Positions 6,233-13,911 are shown, numbered from the stretch's first letter. The stretch is 36,527 nt of DNA from JAYVSZ01 sp043774925 (GCA_043774925.1 JAYVSZ010000019.1:1-36527); one strand, 5' to 3'. Numbers and translations are program-made. The notes: generated from the sequence alone by a model not told the origin.

Positions 6233-7981
6233 CTATTTATTTCTTTTTAAAATATTATTGAGCGAGTCGCGTTGCTCCTGAGTGAGTGCGCTAAGCGGCA
6301 CTTCATTCGCGCTGCCTAGTAATTGCGCACCGCGGCTTTCTTTAACTGCCTCTACTAATTGGGTACGCGCGCCCTCAAATTCAAGCGCAATGTCTAAACT
6401 TTCAGGTAATTGGTGCAATTCGCTCTCAATCTCACTCATCAAGCTCGGATTGGTTACGCTCTGAATACGGTGCAGCAAAACCGCTGGTTTAAACTGCGGT
6501 TGCTGCAAGCAGGCTTGCAAAGTCTCTTTTAAAAAAATGTCCTCTTCCGCGCTACCGGTCGCTAAATCTAAATCCTCTTTTGTCACCAAATCTGGCCGCA
6601 TCAGCGCCATTAATATAAAGCGTTTTTTTATTGATAAAGGTGCGCGTGATTGTTTTTGCATTGCCCTGGCAGGCGCTTTTTTATTGGTTGGCAGCCGCAT
6701 CATACTTTGCATTTCAGCATCGCTCACGCCTGCCAATTCTGCAATGCGCTTGCGCAACATCAGCGAAAATCGCGGCGCAACAATTTGTCGCAAAATCGGC
6801 TCAGCGTCGTTCAAAAACTTCACTTTATCTTCTTGCGAATTAAGCAGATTTTCCTCGCTTAAATGCTGCACAATATACTGCGAAAGCGGCGTCGCATTTT
6901 TGATTTCTGCTTCAAATTTATCCTTACCAAATTCGCGCACAAAACTATCTGGATCGTGCTCTTTAGGTAGGAATAAAAAGCGTAATTTCAAGCCATCCGT
7001 CAGCGCTGGCAAAGCACTCATGGCCGCACGCCAAGCTGCGGTGCGCCCTGCGTTGTCGCCATCAAAACTAAATACAATTTCGTCTGTTTGACGCATCAGT
7101 TTAGTAATATGAAACGGCGTGGTTGCCGTGCCCAGCGCTGCAACCGCGTATTCTATGCCGTATTGCGCCAGCGCCACCACATCCATATAGCCTTCCACCA
7201 CCAGCACGCGACCCGCGTCCCTTATGGCTCTGCGGCCAGCAAACAAACCATATAATTCGTGCCCTTTTTGAAAAAGTGGCGTTTCCGGCGAGTTGTAATA
7301 TTTGGGCGTATCTTCAGGGTTAATCACGCGGCCGCCAAAACCAATCACCTCGCCTTTTTGGTTGTGAATGGGGAACATAATGCGGTCGCGAAAGCGATCA
7401 TAACGCTTGCTTTGCTCGTTCGTTACCACCAAGCCCGCCGTGGTGAGCGCTTCATTTTCATAATTTGGAAACACGCTTTGCAAGTTTTGCCAGCCAGCAG
7501 GCGCGTAGCCAATTTGAAATTTAGCGGCAATCTGTCCGCTCAAACCACGCGCTTTTAGGTATTCAATCGCGCGTGACGATAGCTTTAATTGGTTTTTATA
7601 ATAATTGGCGGCCTGTTGCAAACTTTCTTGCAAGCCTAATTTAACGGTTCTATTTATCGCATCCGCCTCGCGTGAGGCAGGTGTAGATTGCTCTTGCGGC
7701 ACAATCATACCCACGTTTTTGGCGAGGTCATTGACGGCTTCAATAAAGCTTAAACCCGAACACTCCATCAAAAAACTAATGGCGGTGCCATGCGCGCCAC
7801 AACCAAAGCAGTGATAAAACTGTTTAGTGGGGCTGACGGTAAAACTGGGAGATTTTTCGTTGTGAAAGGGGCAACAAGCGGAGTAATTCGCACCCGCTTT
7901 TTTAAGCGGCACACTTTTATCCACCACATCGACGATATCGACACGATTTAGAAGCTCTTGAATGAATTGTTCAGGAATCAA
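6233..7981 (-). CDS. dnaG: DNA primase DnaG
   Basis: This 582-residue enzyme makes RNA primers for replication. The zinc-binding domain has C37-x2-H40 and C58-x2-C61 (CCPFH ... HCFGCG). The catalytic core and Toprim domain show VLVVEGYMDVVAL and FSFDGDNAGRTAA, whose Asp/Glu residues bind metal. The C-terminal part is the helicase-interaction region. The start codon is TTG (7981-7979) giving MIPEQFIQELL, the family's normal N-terminus; no better ATG exists upstream. It lies between yqeY and rpoD. A terminator separates it from yqeY, so it needs a promoter in the short gap before it or readthrough. Confidence 0.97.
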   Translation of the reverse strand: MIPEQFIQELLNRVDIVDVVDKSVPLKKAGANYSACCPFHNEKSPSFTVSPTKQFYHCFGCGAHGTAISFLMECSGLSFIEAVNDLAKNVGMIVPQEQSTPASREADAINRTVKLGLQESLQQAANYYKNQLKLSSRAIEYLKARGLSGQIAAKFQIGYAPAGWQNLQSVFPNYENEALTTAGLVVTNEQSKRYDRFRDRIMFPIHNQKGEVIGFGGRVINPEDTPKYYNSPETPLFQKGHELYGLFAGRRAIRDAGRVLVVEGYMDVVALAQYGIEYAVAALGTATTPFHITKLMRQTDEIVFSFDGDNAGRTAAWRAAMSALPALTDGLKLRFLFLPKEHDPDSFVREFGKDKFEAEIKNATPLSQYIVQHLSEENLLNSQEDKVKFLNDAEPILRQIVAPRFSLMLRKRIAELAGVSDAEMQSMMRLPTNKKAPARAMQKQSRAPLSIKKRFILMALMRPDLVTKEDLDLATGSAEEDIFLKETLQACLQQPQFKPAVLLHRIQSVTNPSLMSEIESELHQLPESLDIALEFEGARTQLVEAVKESRGAQLLGSANEVPLSALTQEQRDSLNNILKRNK

Positions 7982-8025
7982 AATGGTTTCTCTGCTATTC
8001 AGTCGATTTTAACTTAATTTACAAA

Positions 8026-8050
8026 ACAAAAAAGGAGCTTTCGCTCCTTT
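8026..8050 (-). terminator. rho-independent terminator of rpsU-yqeY
   Basis: On the minus strand GGAGC-GAAA-GCTCC, extended by flanking A/T pairs, runs into TTTTTTG. The GAAA tetraloop and T tract are classical. It lies 36 nt after the yqeY stop and 45 nt before the dnaG start. Confidence 0.85.
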
Positions 8051-8085
8051 AATTTTTTGCTTACACTTACTTAGCCTAATCGCGC

Positions 8086-8529
8086 TTAACCTAGCCGCGC
8101 TTTTATCAAACCAGAAATCTTGCCCATATCGGCCTTGCCAGCCACTAAGGGCTTAATGGCTGCCATCACTTTGCCCATGTCTTGCATGCCAGCAGCGCCA
8201 GATTCGACAACCACTTTTTCTAAAATCGCTTTGACTTCATCTTCAGTAAGCTGCTGTGGCAAATAGGTTTGCAACACGGTGACTTCAAACTTTTCAATAT
8301 CAGCCAAATCATCGCGCTTAGCTAATTCGTACGCTGCAATAGAATCGCGACGTTGTTTAAGCATTTTTTCAATGACGCTAATTACATCAGCATCCGTCAA
8401 CTCAATCCGCTCATCCACTTCACGCTGTTTAATGGCCGATAGTAACAAACGGATGGTGCCTAAACGCGCTGTTTCCTTGGCGCGCATAGCATTTTTCATG
8501 TCCTCAGTAATCTGAGCTTTTAACAACAT
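8086..8529 (-). CDS. yqeY: GatB/YqeY domain protein
   Basis: This 147-residue protein is the stand-alone YqeY family, related to the C-terminal domain of the GatB amidotransferase subunit that binds tRNA. The characteristic segments are RLGTIRLLLSAIKQREVDER near residue 25 and AAGMQDMGKVMAAIKPLV near 115. Its cellular role is unproven; a tRNA-related function is inferred from GatB. It starts 8 nt after the rpsU stop, so it is in one transcript with rpsU, and its ribosome binding site would lie within the end of rpsU. YqeY next to rpsU-dnaG-rpoD is a common arrangement. Confidence 0.92.
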   Translation of the reverse strand: MLLKAQITEDMKNAMRAKETARLGTIRLLLSAIKQREVDERIELTDADVISVIEKMLKQRRDSIAAYELAKRDDLADIEKFEVTVLQTYLPQQLTEDEVKAILEKVVVESGAAGMQDMGKVMAAIKPLVAGKADMGKISGLIKARLG

Positions 8530-8537
8530 GAAAAGAC

Positions 8538-8750
8538 TTAATAAAGTTTTGCAGGAAGCATTTGGTTGCGTAAGCGACGATATTGACGCTTAACCGCAGC
8601 CGCTGCTTTGCGTTTACGTTCCCATGTTGGTTTCTCGTAAAACTCGCGCGCGCGCAAGTCGTTAATCAAACCAGTTTTTTCAATCAAGCGTTTAAAACGG
8701 CGCAGGGCAACGTCAAACGGTTCATTCTCTTTTACGCGTACACTAGACAT
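8538..8750 (-). CDS. rpsU: 30S ribosomal protein bS21
   Basis: Small basic ribosomal protein of 70 residues (MSSVRVKENEPFDVALRRFK onward) ending NQMLPAKLY, typical of betaproteobacterial S21. A longer in-frame ATG exists 21 nt upstream, but the ATG at 8750 is preceded by GAGAGA at proper distance and matches the family N-terminus. S21 supports initiation on Shine-Dalgarno messages. It is the first gene of the cluster and has a strong promoter about 60 nt upstream. Confidence 0.96.
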   Translation of the reverse strand: MSSVRVKENEPFDVALRRFKRLIEKTGLINDLRAREFYEKPTWERKRKAAAAVKRQYRRLRNQMLPAKLY

Positions 8751-8812
8751 TCGGTCTCTCTTAATTAACAATAATGCTCGAGTTCGGTTTAGAAACCCAA
8801 GAAAAGTCTGCC

Positions 8813-8841
8813 ATTTTAATCATATAATGCTGCTTTATCAA
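8813..8841 (-). promoter_or_regulatory. sigma-70 promoter of rpsU-yqeY
   Basis: On the minus strand TTGATA (8841-8836) is followed after exactly 17 nt by TAAAAT (8818-8813). The expected start point leaves a leader of about 55 nt before rpsU. On the plus strand a TATAAT at 8823-8828 overlaps it and could serve tsaD, but has no clear -35. Confidence 0.7.
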
Positions 8842-8892
8842 CACCTTTCGTCAATTATGGGGATAAAGTTTAATGCAAGGCCATAAAATCTA

Positions 8893-9912
8893 ATGTTAGT
8901 GCTGGGAATTGAGTCTTCGTGCGACGAAACAGGCGTCGCGCTTTACGATACCGAGCAAGGTTTGCTGGCACACGCGCTGCACTCACAAGTGGCCATGCAC
9001 GCGGAGTTTGGCGGCGTAGTGCCAGAACTTGCCTCGCGCGACCATATTCAGCGCGTGTTGCCACTTACGCAAAGTACTCTAGAAGCTGCCAACAAAACAT
9101 TGCAAGATATTAACGGCATCGCCTACACACAAGGCCCGGGGCTGGCTGGCGCGCTGTTGGTTGGCACTAGCGTGGCACAGTCTTTGGCGTTTTCCCTCAA
9201 CATTCCCAGCATCGGTGTGCATCATCTAGAAGGGCATTTGCTTGCGCCATTGTTAGAAGAAAATCCGCCCGCATTTCCGTTTGTCGCGCTCTTGGTTTCT
9301 GGCGGGCATAGCCAGCTCATGCGCGTGGATGGCATCGGACAATACACGCTGCTGGGCGACACGCTGGATGATGCAGCGGGCGAAGCATTCGACAAAACTG
9401 CAAAATTGCTTGGCTTGGGCTACCCGGGCGGGCCTGCGCTTGCAAAATTGGCCGAGCAAGGCACAGCAAGGTTTAAGCTGCCGCGCCCCATGTTGCACAG
9501 CGGCGATTTGAACTTTAGTTTTAGCGGTTTAAAAACTGCAGTTTTGACTTTAGTCAATAATAATCAACCGCTTAACTCGCAAACTCAAGCGGATATTGCT
9601 TGGGAATTTCAAGAAGCTGTGACTGAAATCCTCACCACTAAATGTATGTCGGCCTTGCGCGAAACGGGTTTAGATAATTTGATTGTTTCTGGCGGTGTGG
9701 GCGCAAACACAAGACTGCGCGAGCGGCTAAACGCGGCGACTAAGAAAAAACTGTGTGTCGTTAGTTATCCGCGCTTAGAATTTTGCACCGACAACGGCGC
9801 CATGATTGCCTTTGCAGGTGCAATGCGGCTAAAAGCCATGCATGAAAATAAACAAGATTACAGTATCAGCGTTCGGCCACGCTGGGATTTAGCAGAACTG
9901 ATGAAGCCTTAA
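8893..9912 (+). CDS. tsaD: tRNA N6-threonylcarbamoyladenosine synthase TsaD
   Basis: This 339-residue ASKHA-fold protein transfers the threonylcarbamoyl group to A37 of ANN-decoding tRNAs, with TsaB/TsaE. It opens MLVLGIESSCDETGVALYD, carries the iron-binding HLEGH box (H111, H115), SGGHSQLM near residue 135 and VSGGVGANTRLRERL near 265. Length is standard. It is divergent from rpsU, a widely conserved neighbourhood. The spacing from AAGG to the ATG is long (about 12 nt). A dispersed palindromic repeat begins immediately after its stop. Confidence 0.97.
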   Translation: MLVLGIESSCDETGVALYDTEQGLLAHALHSQVAMHAEFGGVVPELASRDHIQRVLPLTQSTLEAANKTLQDINGIAYTQGPGLAGALLVGTSVAQSLAFSLNIPSIGVHHLEGHLLAPLLEENPPAFPFVALLVSGGHSQLMRVDGIGQYTLLGDTLDDAAGEAFDKTAKLLGLGYPGGPALAKLAEQGTARFKLPRPMLHSGDLNFSFSGLKTAVLTLVNNNQPLNSQTQADIAWEFQEAVTEILTTKCMSALRETGLDNLIVSGGVGANTRLRERLNAATKKKLCVVSYPRLEFCTDNGAMIAFAGAMRLKAMHENKQDYSISVRPRWDLAELMKP

Positions 9913-9913
9913 C

Positions 9914-9942
9914 TGTCATTCCGTGCTTGACACGGAATCTAG
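9914..9942. repeat. dispersed REP-like repeat, copy R1
   Basis: GTCATTCCGTGCTTGACACG followed by GAATCTAG: the GTCATTCC...GGAATC imperfect palindrome shared by six copies in this window (R1-R6). R1 fills the gap between the convergent tsaD and plsY genes and contains the plsY stop codon (TAG, 9941-9939). Confidence 0.75.
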
Positions 9943-10565
9943 CGGCTTTTCCTCTTAAAACCTGACTCTGTGCCATTCAACAACTTCACGATGTTACTTC
10001 TATGCCGCCAAATCAACATCACGGCGATAACCATTACCATGAGCAAATAATCTTTATAAGGTTGCAGAAAATAAGCTGAAGCAACAGGTGCGCTAAGAGC
10101 CGCACCAATACTGGCTAGCGAGGCATAGCGTGTAAGTGCAAAAACCACGCCCCACACCGCAAGCACCACCAAACCCACCATGGGCGAAATGGCAAAAATC
10201 ACGCCAGCCGCAGTCGCCACGCCTTTGCCGCCTTTAAATTTGAAAAAAATCGGGTACAAATGCCCTAAAAATACGGCAATGCCCACCGCGCTCACCACCC
10301 ACATCAGCATATCTGTTTGCAGCGCCGCCCACACAGGCAACCAGCCTTTAAGCGCATCGCCCAGCAGCGTTAAAATAGCCGCAGATTTTTTACCGCTACG
10401 CAGCACATTGGTCGCGCCAGGGTTGCCACTGCCCACGGTGCGCGGATCTGGCAAGCCAAATGCTTTGCTCACCAAAATGCCAAACGAAACCGAGCCGAGC
10501 AAATACGCGCCGACAATCCAAACAATTGGCACCAAAGTAACTGGGATAAACCCTAATTCATTCAT
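9939..10565 (-). CDS. plsY: acyl-phosphate glycerol-3-phosphate acyltransferase PlsY
   Basis: Integral membrane enzyme (about 208 residues) that transfers the acyl group from acyl-phosphate to glycerol-3-phosphate, the first step of phospholipid synthesis, working with PlsX. The signature GSGNPGATNVLRSG is at about residues 44-57, and KFKGGKGVATAAG near 110 is the second conserved loop; four or five hydrophobic spans surround them. A longer frame starts at 10586, but that ATG lies inside repeat R2. The ATG at 10565 (MNELGFIPV) has AAGG 10 nt upstream and the normal N-terminus. Its 3' end runs into repeat R1, which supplies the final codons. Confidence 0.95.
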   Translation of the reverse strand: MNELGFIPVTLVPIVWIVGAYLLGSVSFGILVSKAFGLPDPRTVGSGNPGATNVLRSGKKSAAILTLLGDALKGWLPVWAALQTDMLMWVVSAVGIAVFLGHLYPIFFKFKGGKGVATAAGVIFAISPMVGLVVLAVWGVVFALTRYASLASIGAALSAPVASAYFLQPYKDYLLMVMVIAVMLIWRHRSNIVKLLNGTESGFKRKSR

Positions 10566-10580
10566 CAAATTTCCCTTATC

Positions 10581-10631
10581 CGTCATTCCGACGGGAGCAA
10601 CGGTTTTGTGTTGCGAACCACGGAATCCAGA
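10581..10631. repeat. dispersed REP-like repeat, copy R2
   Basis: CGTCATTCCGACGGGAGCAA ... CCACGGAATCCAG, the longer-loop version of the same imperfect palindrome. It lies just upstream of plsY and faces copy R3 in the opposite orientation. Confidence 0.7.
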
Positions 10632-10677
10632 GGTTTTCTCTCTATTTACTAATATGTTGGTATTATATTACTGATAT

Positions 10678-10708
10678 TACTGGATTCCCGCCTGCGCGGG
10701 AATGACGA
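10678..10708. repeat. dispersed REP-like repeat, copy R3
   Basis: CTGGATTCCCGCCTGCGCGG then GAATGACG, the reverse complement orientation of R2/R4. With R2 it brackets about 46 AT-rich bases in the plsY-folB divergent gap, so any promoters for these genes lie between or within the repeats. Confidence 0.75.
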
Positions 10709-10717
10709 AGAGAAAAT

Positions 10718-11086
10718 ATGGACACAATATTTATAAGCGAACTCAAAGTACAAACCAAACTCGGCGTACCCGAGTGGGAACGCATGGTGCCGCAAACCAT
10801 TATTTTGGATATTGAAATTGGCTACGATTTAAGCAAGGCGGGCAAAAGCGACGCGATTGCCGACACCATTGATTACGGCGCAGTCGTCAGCCGTATTCGC
10901 GAAACCTTAGCCGAACACAGCTTTCAATTGGTGGAGGCGCTGGCAGAGCATGTTGCACAACTGATTTTAAAAGAATTTAAAGCCGAAAACGTGAAAGTAA
11001 AAGTCGCCAAACCCACGATATTGGCGGGGCTGAAGGCGTTAGGGGTGGAAATTGAGCGCACTTCAACAAATTTTGCTAATATATAA
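10718..11086 (+). CDS. folB: dihydroneopterin aldolase FolB
   Basis: This 122-residue enzyme converts 7,8-dihydroneopterin to 6-hydroxymethyl-dihydropterin in folate synthesis. It shows the family pattern: IFISELKVQTKLGVPEWER at the start, the central DTIDYGAVVSRI, SFQLVEALAEHVAQLIL with the catalytic Glu region, and VKVAKPTILAGLKALGVEIER near the end containing the catalytic Lys. Length is typical. plsY and folB sit divergently and tsaD nearby, an arrangement usual in betaproteobacteria. The start lies 10 nt after repeat R3, and no clear ribosome binding site beyond GAAGAG is seen. Confidence 0.95.
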   Translation: MDTIFISELKVQTKLGVPEWERMVPQTIILDIEIGYDLSKAGKSDAIADTIDYGAVVSRIRETLAEHSFQLVEALAEHVAQLILKEFKAENVKVKVAKPTILAGLKALGVEIERTSTNFANI

Positions 11087-11120
11087 TTTAAGAACTTAAA
11101 CTCAAAAGAGAAAGCAAAAA

Positions 11121-11900
11121 ATGTTAAAAATCTCAAAAAAAGTTACTGACAGATTTACTAGTGCAATAAAAAAATATCAAACCGTAGCAAATATGCATAA
11201 ATCACAAGACGTTCCTGAAGCTACTACAGTAACGTTGGTTAAAGATATTATGGCTGATGTTTTTGGGTTTGATAAATATGCAGAACTAACAAGTGAACTG
11301 CTGATTCGTGGTACTTATTGCGATTTAGCTGTAAAAATAGATGGCAAAGTCAGATATTTAATTGAGGTCAAATCTGCAGGTAGCACTCTTAATGAATCTC
11401 ACATAAAACAAGCTGTGGATTATGGAGCAAAGTCAGGGATTTATTGGGTCGTGCTTACCAACTCGGTGGAGTGGAGGCTTTATAAAATTATTCCTGGTCA
11501 ACATTACAGTTACGAGGAAATAACAGCACTGCACTTTTTGAATGTTTCTCTGAAAAATGAAGATGATATTCAAAAACTTTTCCTATTTTGCAGAGAAGGA
11601 ATTAGTAGCGATGCTATGGAACAATTCCATCAGCACACTCAGATGTTAAATAGATTCGTTATTGCTCAACTAACAGTCTCCGAGCCAGTCCTGCAAACAT
11701 TAAGGCGTGAATTAAAGCGAATTTTTCCAGAACTGAAAGTTGATGTTGAGCATATTTCAGAAATTTTAATTAATGATGTATTAAAAAGAGAAGTCATTGA
11801 AGGGGAAAAGGTAAAAGAAACCCAAGCAATGATTAAAAAAGTTACGGCTAAAATTGCTCGCCAATCATCCAAAAAACTAGCCGAAACTCCCTCAGCCTAA
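11121..11900 (+). CDS. stand-alone PD-(D/E)XK nuclease, HsdR N-terminal-like
   Basis: This 259-residue protein resembles the N-terminal nuclease domain of type I restriction R subunits (HSDR_N) without any helicase. Visible elements: a helix with E34 (DVPEATTVTLV), D68 in YCDLAVKI, the E82-V-K84 motif in YLIEVKSAG, and Q97 in HIKQAVDYG. Together they give the E...D...ExK...Q pattern of the fold. The C-terminal half is helical and Lys-rich. A ribosome binding site AGAGAAAG lies upstream. The codon use is more AT-rich than in its neighbours, and no methylase or specificity gene is near, so it is probably an acquired orphan. Substrate is unknown. Confidence 0.75.
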   Translation: MLKISKKVTDRFTSAIKKYQTVANMHKSQDVPEATTVTLVKDIMADVFGFDKYAELTSELLIRGTYCDLAVKIDGKVRYLIEVKSAGSTLNESHIKQAVDYGAKSGIYWVVLTNSVEWRLYKIIPGQHYSYEEITALHFLNVSLKNEDDIQKLFLFCREGISSDAMEQFHQHTQMLNRFVIAQLTVSEPVLQTLRRELKRIFPELKVDVEHISEILINDVLKREVIEGEKVKETQAMIKKVTAKIARQSSKKLAETPSA

Positions 11901-11904
11901 ACCC

Positions 11905-12136
11905 GTCGGGGGTAGCCCGACAGCTAGTTACTTTCTTTTAAGTGCTTAAAAAGAAAGTAACCAAAGAAACCAGCACCCCGACATCACGGCCTTCGGCTAC
12001 CTTGCGTTGCTCATCAAAATAAGCGGCTGTGCAACTCGCCCTAACAAGCCTCACAGCGCAAGGCTTGTTGCGGTGCTCGAACAGGTGCTCGCCTTCATCT
12101 TATTTTGTCTGCGCTACTCAGCGTGATGTAAGGGGA
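11905..12136 (+). repeat. about 230-bp structured intergenic element with nested stems
   Basis: No gene lies between 11900 and 12408. This stretch has GTCGGG/CCCGAC (11905-11921), then GTTACTTTCTTT/AAAGAAAGTAAC (11927-11961). A three-level nested structure follows: CCCC-ACATCACG (11976-11988) with CGTGATGT-GGGG (12122-12135), CAAAATAAG (12015-12023) with CTTATTTTG (12099-12107), and AACAAGCCT/AGGCTTGTT (12043-12069). The GTTACTTTCTTT...AAAGAAAGTAACCAAAGAAA hairpin recalls a widely scattered proteobacterial intergenic sequence; that is from memory and not verified. Strand is arbitrary. Confidence 0.6.
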
Positions 12137-12157
12137 CGAAATTCAAACACCCCACGC

Positions 12158-12184
12158 CGTCATTCCCGCGCAGGCGGGAATCCA
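12158..12184. repeat. dispersed REP-like repeat, copy R4
   Basis: CGTCATTCCCGCGCAGGCGG then GAATCCA. The core is the exact reverse complement of R3's core (CATTCCCGCGCAGGCGGGAAT). Confidence 0.75.
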
Positions 12185-12221
12185 TTTTGAATTTTAAAAC
12201 TTAAAAAACAAGGTCAAAAGC

Positions 12222-12262
12222 CACTGGATTCCGTATCGCGCTATGCTTGTACGGAATGACGG
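12222..12262. repeat. dispersed REP-like repeat, copy R5
   Basis: CACTGGATTCCGTATCGCGC ... GTACGGAATGACGGG, same family, opposite orientation to R4. Confidence 0.7.
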
Positions 12263-12280
12263 GGTGAAATTTTTTAGTTT

Positions 12281-12314
12281 TACTGGATTCTTCGCTACGC
12301 TCAGAATGACGGGC
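12281..12314. repeat. dispersed REP-like repeat, copy R6
   Basis: TACTGGATTCTTCGCTACGC TCAGAATGACGGGC, the most diverged copy, same orientation as R5. R4-R6 form a cluster immediately after the 230-bp structured element. Confidence 0.65.
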
Positions 12315-12352
12315 TAAATTTGATTTTTTGCTTTACTTAAACCCCCGAGGGT

Positions 12353-12395
12353 AAAGCGCCTGCCCTGAGAGCCGCATGGATATTGGCTTGCAGAG
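12353..12395. repeat. 43-nt repeat, copy A (pairs with 35111-35153)
   Basis: The core CTGAGAGCCGCATGG-A-TATTGGCT recurs at 35111-35153 with 37 of 43 positions identical over the whole unit. The unit is itself an imperfect palindrome (CTGAGAGCC ... GGCTTGCAG). It lies just beyond the 3' end of xerD, as copy B lies just beyond the 3' end of the CBS gene. Confidence 0.7.
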
Positions 12396-12407
12396 CATCA
12401 ATATTCA

Positions 12408-13325
12408 CTACCCCCTAGGATGATGCACACTATGCAATTGCTTCAAGCGTTCCCTTGCTACATGCGTATAAATCTGCGTGGTCGAAATATCCGAATGCCC
12501 GAGCAACATCTGCACTACACGTAAATCTGCGCCATGATTAAGCAAATGCGTGGCAAAGGCATGGCGCAACACATGCGGCGACATGTGCTTGGTAATGCCC
12601 GCGACCAGCGCATAACGCTTGATGAGATACCAAAAGGCTTGGCGCGTCATTGCTTCGGCTCTGTTTGTTACAAATAAAGCATCACTCAAGCGCTTTTGCA
12701 AAATCTCGGGCCGCGCTTCTTTTAAATACTTGGTAATCCAATCGGCAGCTTCCTCGCCCATCGGCACCAGCCGCGTTTTGCTGCCTTTACCCGTCACGCG
12801 CACCACGCCATCTTGCGTGCTGACTTCGTTCACTTTTACCGTCACCAACTCAGAAACGCGTAAGCCGCTGGCGTATAGAAGCTCCAACATGGCTCTATCC
12901 CGCAAGCCAATAGGCATGCGGGTGTCAGGGACGTTGAGCAAATCTTCTACCTCTTGTTCATTGAGGCTTTTGGGCAAGCTGCGCGGCAGTTTGGGCGATT
13001 CGATTTGTAACGTTGGGTCAGTTTGAATTAAATTCTCACGCAGACAATAGCGATAAAAACGTCGCATACTGGCGATTAACCTACCAATGCTACGCGGTTT
13101 GCTGTGCGGAAATTTTACCGCGAGATATTGCTGAATATCGGCCTGATTTGCAGTCATCAGTTGCGTGTTGCGTTTGCCTAGCCAAGTGGCAAATTGGCTT
13201 AAATCGGCGCGGTAACTCTCTAGTGTATTTTTAGAAAGGCCATCTTCTAGCCATAAGTGATCGATAAACGTATCAAGCTGGGCGTGGTCTAAGCTAGCGT
13301 TTGGCTCATTTTTTTCTTGGCTCAC
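12408..13325 (-). CDS. xerD: tyrosine recombinase XerD
   Basis: This 305-residue recombinase works with XerC at dif to resolve chromosome dimers. The SAM-like N-terminal domain (about 15-110) is followed by a catalytic domain with R156 (ASGLRVSEL), K180 (GKGSKTR), H251 and R254 (SPHVLRHAFATH), H277 (LLGHSDISTTQ) and nucleophile Y286 (IYTHV). Length and motifs are standard XerD rather than a mobile-element integrase. Its start overlaps the ogt stop by 4 nt, so the two are translated from one transcript. Confidence 0.95.
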   Translation of the reverse strand: MSQEKNEPNASLDHAQLDTFIDHLWLEDGLSKNTLESYRADLSQFATWLGKRNTQLMTANQADIQQYLAVKFPHSKPRSIGRLIASMRRFYRYCLRENLIQTDPTLQIESPKLPRSLPKSLNEQEVEDLLNVPDTRMPIGLRDRAMLELLYASGLRVSELVTVKVNEVSTQDGVVRVTGKGSKTRLVPMGEEAADWITKYLKEARPEILQKRLSDALFVTNRAEAMTRQAFWYLIKRYALVAGITKHMSPHVLRHAFATHLLNHGADLRVVQMLLGHSDISTTQIYTHVARERLKQLHSVHHPRG

Positions 13326-13801
13326 ACTTCAACGCCTTCATGCCTGAGCAGCCATTTTTTGATTTTTAAACCTTCTGGATTACCTTGCATAAAGCCACCC
13401 AAACCGCCTTTGGCCACCACGCGATGGCACGGAATAAGCAATGGCAAATTATTCGCGCCACAAGCGTTTGCCACTGCGCGCGGGCCGCTACCAATTTGGT
13501 CTGCAATTTGCCCATAAGTGAGCACTTGCCCTCGCGGAATGGCGCTAATAGCGTGCCACACGCGTTGTTGATAAGCTGTGCCGTTGAGCTTGAGTGGCAA
13601 GCTAAATTCGTTTTTTGCATCGGCAAAATAAGCTTCAATTTGGCTGACAACTTGGCTTAATGTTTTATTTTCCGAGTGTTTTGTAGGCAGCTTTTCTGAA
13701 ACATATTCAATTGACACCTGCTCGCCATGCAGCATTAAGCCAACCGCACCAAATGGTACGCTGACGACGGCATCGAACTGCAAAGGTAAATGGTTTTGCA
13801 T
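13322..13801 (-). CDS. ogt: methylated-DNA--protein-cysteine methyltransferase
   Basis: This 159-residue suicide protein removes methyl groups from O6-methylguanine. The acceptor motif PCHRV is at 124-128 with C125 as the acceptor. The preceding GQVLTYGQIA and GPRAVANACGANN form the DNA-binding helix-turn-helix and Asn hinge. The short N-terminal domain lacks the Ada regulatory parts, so it is the Ogt/MGMT form. It sits upstream of xerD with a 4-nt overlap and downstream of the rplS terminator. Confidence 0.93.
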   Translation of the reverse strand: MQNHLPLQFDAVVSVPFGAVGLMLHGEQVSIEYVSEKLPTKHSENKTLSQVVSQIEAYFADAKNEFSLPLKLNGTAYQQRVWHAISAIPRGQVLTYGQIADQIGSGPRAVANACGANNLPLLIPCHRVVAKGGLGGFMQGNPEGLKIKKWLLRHEGVEV

Positions 13802-13854
13802 AGCTTAATTTTACGCGTATGCCCAGTGAACGCAAATATTAAGTGAACGTAAAT

Positions 13855-13882
13855 AAAAAAGCCCCAAAACTTGGGGCTTTTT
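13855..13882 (-). terminator. terminator of the rpsP-rimM-trmD-rplS operon
   Basis: GCCCCAA-AAC-TTGGGGC with A tracts before and T tracts after gives a GC-rich stem with T runs on both strands. It lies 30 nt after the rplS stop on the minus strand, before ogt. Confidence 0.9.
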
Positions 13883-13911
13883 AAATACAAGCTTAAAACT
13901 AATCTGAACTG

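Noticed and set aside
10561..10586. Upstream ATG at 10586 as the plsY start
   Set aside because: It lies inside dispersed repeat R2, lacks a ribosome binding site, and would add residues not found in the family.
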